Assembly (NCBI GenBank): GCA_016490735.1
Contig: JAEMWC010000215.1
Span: forward strand, 564,001-628,000
Length of the DNA stretch: 64,000 nucleotides
Source of the DNA: Pachyseris speciosa
Lineage: Eukaryota > Cnidaria > Anthozoa > Scleractinia > Pachyseridae
Reading direction: 5' to 3'
Below the pieces are notes generated by a model. The model searched no databases. It had not been told where the DNA came from and was given only the letters and a program-made list of their open reading frames with translations. Numbering within the stretch: position 1 is the stretch's first letter; each line of letters opens with the position of its first letter. The position numbers and the translations under genes were made by a program. Positions 1 through 9,348 of this stretch are shown piece after piece.

Positions 1-229
1 TAGTAAGTGGAATCCATGTCTTCCTACATCTGTGGGCATCGAATTCACAAACGTGGCTCCATTAAAAAGTTTGATTAATTAGTACGTTCTGTGTTCCACG
101 TGCATTTGATGTTATTCAACTTGACTTTCAGGAACAACTATTTTCCTAATAATAGCAACAACAACAACAATATCAACTAAAGGACTGGGGAAAAAAACAT
201 CCAATGGTAACTTTGAGGCTTTTTTTTGT

Positions 230-300
230 TTAGTCAAACTGCATTTCACAAGGGGCATTGGTGCCAGCTTCTTGAATGGACTGTAGAAGGTCATAATATA
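230..300 (-). CDS. Candidate terminal exon of the SH3BP2-like gene
   Basis: After a strong polypyrimidine tract and CTCTAG, a short open frame reads YYDLLQSIQEAGTNAPCEMQ and two more residues, then TAA. This resembles the last helix of an SH2 domain. It needs a preceding exon ending in phase 1, whereas exon 9 ends in phase 0, so a middle exon of roughly 25-30 codons is missing or this call is wrong. Confidence 0.35.
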
Positions 301-387
301 CTAGAGAAGAGGAAAATCTGATCAAATTAACAAAGGAAAAGTTAAAAGACTAAATAATTATTTGATTAAAAGCTAAACAGGGGGAAA

Positions 388-598
388 AGCTAATTTGACA
401 CAGTTCGACGTTAATGTAACGCCATTATCAAGTCAGAAAATGATGAAATTTATTTATTTTATTTATTTAAGCTATTTATTTTTGCTACATTTCTTAATCA
501 CCTATTGTTCTTTTAGTATTTATAAGCCCTAAAATTCAATCATTTTTTGACTTGGTAATGGCATTACATTAACGTTGAAACGTCGTCGAATTAGCTAA
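388..598. mobile_element. Foldback MITE, about 210 bp
   Basis: Imperfect inverted arms (AGCTAATTTGACACAGTTCG... at the left, CGTCGTCGAATTAGCT at the right) with CATTAACGTT and CAAGTCAG/AAAA matches inside. AT-rich centre. No coding capacity. It lies in the interval where the missing SH2 exon should be. Confidence 0.7.
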
Positions 599-637
599 AT
601 AATTATTGTTACTCTAAATAATCTTTTTCACTTGACA

Positions 638-862
638 ATAGCCCATTTTACAGTTGCGTGTTCCATGACCTGGCCTCTGAGCGGAAGCGAGGCTGGAGGT
701 GACCTTGTTTTGATACAAACCTCTCTGTCTTTCTCATACAAACGTGGACTGGTTAGCATAAGAAATGAGAAAAGCAGTGAGGTCTGTATCAAAACAAGGT
801 CACTGCCAGCCTCGTTTCCATTCATAGGCCAGGTCATTGAACATGCAACTGTAAAATGGACT
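638..862. mobile_element. Foldback MITE, about 225 bp
   Basis: Arms starting GCCCATTTTACAGTTGC and ending GCAACTGTAAAATGG are inverted copies and include CCTCGCTTCCGCTCAGAGGC-like and AACAAGGTCAC segments. The short open frames on both strands come from the arms and are not genes. Confidence 0.75.
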
Positions 863-881
863 ATTAATGTGTTTGCCTTAC

Positions 882-945
882 CCGCTTTGACTGTGCATTT
901 TCACTTTTCCGCAAAATATAAACTCCTAGTTTGTTCTCCAGCACC
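882..945 (-). CDS. SH3BP2: SH3BP2-like exon 9 (SH2 phosphotyrosine pocket)
   Basis: Acceptor TTTTTAG, donor GTAAGG. Encodes VLENKLGVYILRKSENAQSKR. GVYILRK aligns with the human GLYCIRN strand carrying the essential SH2 arginine. Ends in phase 0; the following SH2 strands are not found nearby. Confidence 0.8.
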
Positions 946-2768
946 CTAAAAACAAAACAGTAAAACAAACACAAAATGAGTGAATTCCTGTATGCACGCT
1001 AAACAAATAACTGCATAATATTTGCAGACACTTCATTACCTTGTAACCTCTGCTTTATCCATGTCTAACACTGATGCAGCAGAGGAAGAAAGCACATCCT
1101 GCAAGAGTGTGTTTTACATTAGTACAGTTGAACACTTATGGATCTAAACTACATACTTGTCGTAGGTCTTAAGTCCTGCAACTCTTAAGCATTTTCTATC
1201 ATCCCTAGACTTCAAAGCTTCCTCGAATGTCTCAATGGGCTTTTACGTTTAAACCTTAAAACCTTAAAGTAAACTCATGACCAGTGCTTTGTCACAAGAA
1301 TGGGGGAAGGTCTCTCAGAGGTCAAGTGTCAGATGCCAAATGCAGCTTCAAGGCTTCTTTATGAGAGTGGTGAGAGCTTGCGAATGAAAGGAGAGAGTAA
1401 AAGAACAAGGAGGGAATATTTTAACACTTAGATGCTCTTATGTTCACATCCACTGAATACAGTTCACTTGACCTATTATGTGACCAGTCTACCTACAAAT
1501 TTGAAATTATTTTTCGTTTGCCAACAAGTTTTCATAACTCACTTCTCTGTGATGCCGCCGAAAGCTGTTTCCATCAGGAAATCCCCTGAAAGAAATATCA
1601 ATACATTAGAAAAACCACAGGGTGAAACCAAAGCGCATCTCAGCTTTATGAAGCTTAATTTCTCTGTATGTACTGTGAAGATAAAGGGTGGAAAGCAGGG
1701 AATGAAGCAGCATGAGAAAAGAGGGGGTCAGGAAGTGAATGAGAGGGTGGGTATGAAGAAGAGCAGAGCAGAAGAGAAGGAAGGAGAAAAGGGTTAAGGG
1801 GTGAAGGGGGATGGAGTGAGTGATACAGTCAGGAAAGGAAAGATGGAGGGGAGGAACAGAAATGAGAGAAAACGAAAGGAAGGAAGGAAGGAAGGGAGGA
1901 AAGGAGGGAGAGAGGAGAAGAGGAGGAAGGAAGGAAAGGAGGAAAGGGGAGGAAGGAAGGAAGGAAGGAGGGGAGGAAGGGAGGAGAAGAGGAGGAAGGA
2001 AGGAAGGAAAGGAGGGAGGAAGGGAGAAAGGAAGGAAGGGAGAACGAAGGAAGGAAGGAAGGAAGGAAGGAAAGGAGGGAAGGAGGAGAAGAGGAGGAAG
2101 GAAGGAAAGGAGGGAGGGGAGGAAGGAAGGAAGGAAGGAAGGAGGGGAGGAAGGGAGGAGAAGAGGAGGAAGGAAGGAAGGAAAGGAGGGAGGAAGGGAG
2201 AAAGGAAGGAAGGGAGGGAGGAAGGAAAGGAGGGAGGGAGGAGAAGAGGAGGAAGGAAGGAAAGGAAAGGAGGGAAGGAGGAGAAGAGGAGGAAGGAAGG
2301 AAGGAAAGGAGGGAGGGGAGGAAGGAAGGAAGGAAGGAAGGAGGGGAGGAAGGGAGGAGAAGAGGAGGAAGGAAGGAAGGAAAGGAGGGAGGAAGGGAGA
2401 AAGGAAGGAAGGAAGGGAGGGAGGAAGGAAGGAGAAGAGGAGGAAGGGAGGAGAAGAGGAGGAAGGAAGGAAGGGAGGGAGGAAGGAAGGAAAGGAGGGA
2501 AGGAGGAGAAGAGGAGGAAGGAAGGAAGGAAGGAAAGGAGGGAAGGAGGAGAAGAGGAGGAAGGAAGGAAGGAAGGAAAGGAGGGAAGGAGGAGAAGAGG
2601 AGGAAGGAAGGAAGGAAAGGAGGGAGGAAGGGAGAAAGGAAGGAAGGGAGGGAGGAAGGAAGGAAAGGAGGGAGGGAGGAGAAGAGGAGGAAGGAAGGAA
2701 GGAAGGGAGGGAGGGAGGGAGGTAGGAAAGGAGGGATGAGAAGAAATAATTAAAAGTTTATTATTATG

Positions 2769-2828
<60 letters not shown>

Positions 2829-2889
2829 CACCAAAGCGAGTAAATATAAGAGAAGTTAAAGATATTGAGCATCAAATGGGAACTCGGAA

Positions 2890-2920
<31 letters not shown>

Positions 2921-2977
2921 CACGAGTCTCCAGTAGCTCAGTGGTTAGAGCATCCGACTAGATCACGGAGGGTCGTG

Positions 2978-3008
<31 letters not shown>

Positions 3009-3047
3009 TTTCCGAGTTCCCATTTGATGCACAATATCTTTAACTTC

Positions 3048-3080
<33 letters not shown>

Positions 3081-3140
3081 GGGAGGGAGGAAGGGAGGGA
3101 GGCAGGGAGGAAAGGAGGGATGAGAAGAAATAATTAAAAG

Positions 3141-3184
<44 letters not shown>

Positions 3185-6100
3185 TATTATTAAGGGAGGG
3201 AGGAAGGGAGGGTTGGAGGGAGGAAGGGAGGGTTGGAGGGAGGAAGGAAGGAGGGAAGGAGAGGGGGAGGGAGAGGGAGGAAGGAAGGAGAGAAGAGGAG
3301 GGGGAGGGAAGGTTGGAGGGATACATGGAATCAAGGGGGTGACGGTGGAGCGATGGAAACAAGAAAGCAAAGAATGAAGAGAAAAAGTGAGTGAGGGAAG
3401 GTGGGAGAAAGATTGAGGAAGGGAGCAAACAGTGTTAGAGTAGGTGGAGGAATGAGGGATAGAGAAAAGATAGGAAAGAAGTAGGGACAGGAGGAGGGAG
3501 GTAGGGAAAGGAAAGAGGATGGGAAAGGAAGGAAAGTTGGATGGAGACAGTGAGGGAGTGAAGGAAAGGGGTGACGAATGTACTAGAGAGAAAGAGTAAA
3601 GGAAGGGATCAGACATGAAAAGGTAAGTGGAGGAGTGCAAAGAACCAAAATAAGAAAGGAAAAAAGGCTCTTACTGGACAGACCTTGAGAGTGTAGACTT
3701 CTTCCCTTTTTCAACAACATCATCAGGTGTTGTGTCAGGAACTATATCCAAATAACCTTCCATGGCTTCATCCTCATCTAGACCTAGACACATAAATAAG
3801 TATTATTCATCACTCAATATATTATAAAAACAAAACTTGAGACAAAAGAGATATGCGACAACAACACCAACTTTATTTATAATTACATAAATGATATATT
3901 ACATTTGTCCACCCAACTGTAGCGGAGCTAATGAAGTCAAGTGGGACAATAACACAGGTACTTTACATAGTTATACAGTCATATAGGCATACATATTACA
4001 TCAAAGGATAGGTATAGCAATCAGATGCATCACACTGAGTGTGAGCATCAGGTGAAAAAAGGATGCCAACCTTCCCCAATTTTAGCACACAGTCCACAGC
4101 GCTGTCAAACAAAACCTTTATCGAATTTTTGTCAGTCGTTCTCTTTTTCTTATCTTTCACGGCCAATATTGTTAGTAATGACACTGCTTGAGAGTCTTAC
4201 CAGAGTCTTACTGCTACTGTCATTGGGACTTATGCACATGTCATCGGCTTTCCCGTGGGGTCGACCCACAGGCTAACCAAGGGGATTGAAAAAGCAGTCA
4301 AGCAAATCTGATGAATTTCCCCTGGGAGTCGGGAAATCTTACAAGACAAAGTCCCCTGAGTGAGGTGTCAGTCAGCAGAAACCTCCCCCTCCCTCCACCC
4401 CTGGCATCCAATTTACATACTTTTCCCCCACTCCCTAATCTTTGCTCGCAAAACAATGTCGAGATTTTCCCCTACCCTCGGGCAAAGAATCCCATCCATG
4501 TCCTTGTACTCCACCACATACATTAGGAGTAAACACACATTTTTCAGTGATAATTAATTTTGGAAAAATTGTCAGCCAATTTGTAACATACATGTAGTTT
4601 TGAGATTTTTTAGAATTGATTTTTTTTAGATACACCTGATAAAAGAGTAATAAATATGGGTTATTGGCCAAGCGTCAAGATGGCAGGATATTGGCCAAGT
4701 AACTTCTTTTTTTGCGTGTTTATGGACCGAGACGAAGTCAAGGTCCATAAACACGCAAAAAAGAACGAGCCCAATATCCCGCCATCTTGACCAAACAAGT
4801 GTGGTCAATAAAGGATTTTATTATATGACTCACAGGACGCTATTAAAAGACAGTAAAACATGGGATAAACGGGCTATCCCGAGCAGTCAAGATGGCTCCA
4901 TCTTGATCTTGCGGGTAGCCAATCACAGCAGGAGAATTGATTAATCTTGACCACTGAAAGAGCCAGTCATATAATAATACAGCTTATTATCCAACTCTGT
5001 TAGTTATTGTACAGAAAAAGCATGAGATGATTACAAATATTCTGTGATATTGTACATTTGGATATTTGTACTGTAGAATACCTCGCGCGCATCACGCAAA
5101 ACCTATCACACTTTCCCGAAAAAAGTTTTCTTTCTACAAATTCTTTGTTTGTAGTAACAAGTTGGATAATATATGTAAATCTCTTATTAAATGTTTTGGT
5201 GTGTAGTATTGTGGAGTATTTTCACTCATTGTCTGTATTTTGATGAGCCTGTAGGGCGAGTCCATTTTTCCATTTCCATTTCCATTTATTTGCCATTAAC
5301 CACATAAAAATACAAAATTTAAAAATACGAAACACAAGAAATTTATAATAACTTAAACTTAAGACAATAGACTACAAATGTTTAAGGTGGTAATGACAAG
5401 AAAGCCTATATAGAAGCCGGGGGCTTATGAACTATAGGCTTCCTGACAATATAGGATACATCATACGAATTGCGGGGACAGCATGAAATATGAAATGTAT
5501 TATTTTAAAAGAAAAGAAAAAAAAAAGAAAAAGAAGAAGTAAGTAGCTCAACAATGAGTATATTTGCCTAAGAAAGAAGGAATTTTTTAAGTCTTTTCCC
5601 AAACAAACGGATGCTTTCACTGTTTTGAATGTCATGACTTAACGAGTTGAAAAACTTAGGTCCTTGAAACCGAATTGAAAAGTTTCGAATATTAGTTCGG
5701 CAGAGAGGTATGTAAAAAAGGTTGCAATTTCTAGTATAATGCGAATGTAACTGGCTTGCGAGAGTAAACATATCACGAAAATAATTAGGAAGTAAACCTC
5801 TTTTGAATAGATACATGAATTTACCTATCTGGTATAAATAAATGTCAGAGAATTTCAAAATCTCCTTTTCTTTGAAAAGAACATCAGTGTGGGAATCGAA
5901 AGGAACTTTAGATATTATTCTTATTATCTTCTTTTGCAGAAGAATAACGCGATTTAAATTACTCTGATATGTCGATCCCCAAACTGAAACACAATATATT
6001 AAGTAAGGGTAAACTAGACTATAGTACAAACAGTGTAAGGAAGTTTTGGGAAGGCAAAAACTTGACTTATGAATAATGCCTATAGATTTTTATTTTTGTC

Positions 6101-9100
6101 AAAATACAGCATAACTCGTAAAAATACTCGGTGATACTACACGCCAAAACATCTAATAAAGATATAATATATTTGTAGTCATCCTCAACTAAATTGATGT
6201 ATTACTGTATGTAATCATACTTAATTTCCTGTACCTTCAACTGATCCATAATTTAAAATGGGCTCTAAAGTATGCTTTTCCAGAGGAGGCGGGCGTGGTA
6301 ACGGTTTTGGCTTTGGTTTAGGTTTACTTTGAGGTGAAGTTGCCACTGGTAAAGCTGCCGGGGGCTTTGCTGCCCTGGATGGTACAGACGGAGCCTGGTT
6401 TGGATTGCGTGGTAAAACAGGGCTAGATCCCGGAAAGGGTTTCGGTGGTCTCAAAGCACAGCTGGCAGCGTCAGGCAGTATTATTGCTCCAATGTTGCTG
6501 ACACTACACCCCTTTGGCCATTCAGACCTTTTCTGAATTGGAGGAGGTCCAGGCCTTGGAAGCTGGTTCGGTGACTTTTTTGGCATATTTCTCGGCTCTA
6601 TTTCTGGTGGTGGACAGTACATTGGCTCTGTTGCTGGTTTTCTTGGAAGACTGGGTGATGGTTTGCCAAACAATGCAGCAAATTCTTCTGGATCAAATTT
6701 TGGTTCTACCTCTGGATAGCAATACTCAAATCCATCTCCATACTCAATTGATTCTTGTCTGCTTTATTCAAACAAACATTAAATCAAAACTGTATTACCT
6801 GCATCAAATCCAGTCCAAAATTTACAACCAGTAAGGAATGTCTCTTAAAGTGAAGAAATTAACAACTGCAAGAATAGCATGTTATTCATTTACTTGCAAT
6901 ATTATTAATAACAAAGCTGCTAGACTGATTTTCAAGACTTACCTCACTGGTTTTACCGTTCCACAGTATTCTTCCATTTCTTTATTTATATTCTCCATCC
7001 ATTCCTGGGGAGCAGTTTTGTCTGAGTTAATTAGCAAATGCATAATTCTTCAGCCTATAAGCTAAATTAATATTTACCTTTTGTAAGCTATGGGTATAAT
7101 AAAGTGTTGTTGTTTAGAGCTCTACTGTATGTACAGTACATGTACATGTAGATATTGTAGCTCAATTTTTTCCCTTGGTACAATTTTTTTCTGAACTGGT
7201 ACAGAATATATTAAACTGGTATAAAATATTTTGTACCAGTACAAAAGCAAATTGTACCAAAGTGCAAATTGAACTACAGCTTAAATGTATGGAATTAATA
7301 CTTTTACATTGTACGTGGGTATAATTTTTGAAGCAAGTTGACATCAAAAACAAATACAGTGGAACCCCGCCTTATAGCCACCTCATTATTACGGCCACTT
7401 CGTTATTACGGCCACTTTTTTTTGGCCGTTCGGCAAAACAACCATACATTTTCTTGCAAAAAAACCCTCGTTAAATACAGTCACCTGTTAATAAGGCCAA
7501 AATTTTTTGGCCCATTGGTGACCGTATTAATGGGGTTCCACTGTACTACAAGTGGAAAAAAGGAACAACTGCATGGTACGAGACAGACCACTTGCTTTTT
7601 TTCTATTTCCGGTTTGAAATCAGGAATTATGGCTTCAAAGTTCCACAGTGCTCTTAAACCACTCAGTCAGACTACTTCCTTCAGTAAAAATAATTATAGC
7701 TTGATTAAGCAAGCATGACACAAGTTAATTTATATTGACTTCAACAAATAAGTACCCATTAAAAACTTTGCACCTGAATCCAAGCCAAGCTCACTTTTCA
7801 AAACAGAAAAAAGAAAAAAAAACAATAAATTAACAACTATGTCCATTTAGGGTTCCCATGTCTGAAATCTCATGCACCATTATTCCAGCAAGATATCAAA
7901 TTTTACTTGGGTTTAATTGTACAATAAGAATACTGTATTTGATACAGCTGTACATTTCACATTATTTGTATATAGTTACCTCCTTTCGGGTGCTAAGACG
8001 AGTTTACATTAAAATTAAATGCATTGCCATTGTTCAAAATATTGATACAAGCTTCAGCAATCACTTACATTCATTTCTCTTTCAGAATATGCTGCAAAAT
8101 AATATGTCCTCTTTTCTGGCTGTAGATGCACTAATTTAAATGTCCACTGGTACCTAGAACTCTTTTCTGGTGCAGGAGAAAGCCTGAAAATAAAGACGAT
8201 GTATACTAATTACATCATCAAACATTGGCAGATAATACTGCAATTAAGGTGCACACAGTATGAATGCCAGGCACAAGATATCACAATAATTATCAAAACT
8301 TTGAACCAATATGGATCTGAACAATGACATTGTTTGGATTTTTATTTACCAGTACAGTTTACTTTTTCATTTATTCAATTATTTGGTTATTTGGAGTTCA
8401 TTCTGACATTCAATAATTTGTGCATTCATGAATTCATTTGCTTTGCTTTGTTTGGTTGGTTGCGTCTTCAATATGCCTTAATGTGACTGCGTGATGCAGT
8501 TATGAGTCATATACGCCATGATATGCCTTAATGTGACTACGTGATGTAGTTATGAGTCATATGTGCTAGTCATCATTTGGCTGTGTGACCAGCGTGATGC
8601 GGTTCCAGTCAAAAGCCCACATTTCACCCTTGCTCACCATAGCGTCTCCAGTAGCTCAGTGGTTAGAGCGTCCGTCTAGATCGCGGAGGGTCGTGGGTTC
8701 AAATCCCAGCTGGAACTCTGATTTTTTTTCAGAGTTTCAATTTGATGTTATATGCATTTCTATCACGTTGTATGTTTGTTTATTAAATATTATATTTATT
8801 GGAAATGTCGCAGCTCCATTTCTAGTCCCTTTCCTCAGCAGAGCTGGAGGAAAAGGAACTTGCACATGCAATTATTTACAGTACAATTAAACAATTAATC
8901 GTATCTATAACAAAATTCTCAATCGTGATTGGTTCTCCGCGCGCCTATTTGTCACATAATCGTCGCGCGATCACGTGGGTGTCCAATTACAGGTATCCAA
9001 TTTGAACTTTTTGTAATTGGATACCTGTAATTGGATACCCACGTGATTTTCACGTCAATTATGTGCGCTTTAATGGCTTCCTTTGCAAACGTTTCCTGCA

Positions 9101-9190
9101 GTTTTCAAAACATATGGAAAGCGCTACAGACGTTTTCACTCAAAAGACCTTCCCAAAAGAAATTTTTAATTCCGAAATTTGTTATAGATA

Positions 9191-9247
<57 letters not shown>

Positions 9248-9299
9248 TTTTCAAATCGGCCTCGCACTTCGCGCTCATCGGATTTTGAAATTACTCGCA

Positions 9300-9348
<49 letters not shown>

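Noticed and set aside
1794..2834. Open frames of about 300-346 codons on both strands in the purine tract
   Set aside because: Translation is only K/R/G/E or S/P/F/L repeats caused by the GGA/AAGG minisatellite, and the poly-Asn start comes from (ATT)n.
2929..2996. Functional tRNA gene
   Set aside because: A and B boxes exist, but the anticodon stem is poor and the acceptor stem mismatched, and repeat copies occur elsewhere.
2958..3640. Minus-strand frames rich in L, P, S and I
   Set aside because: They are translations of the purine tract and (ATT)n runs.
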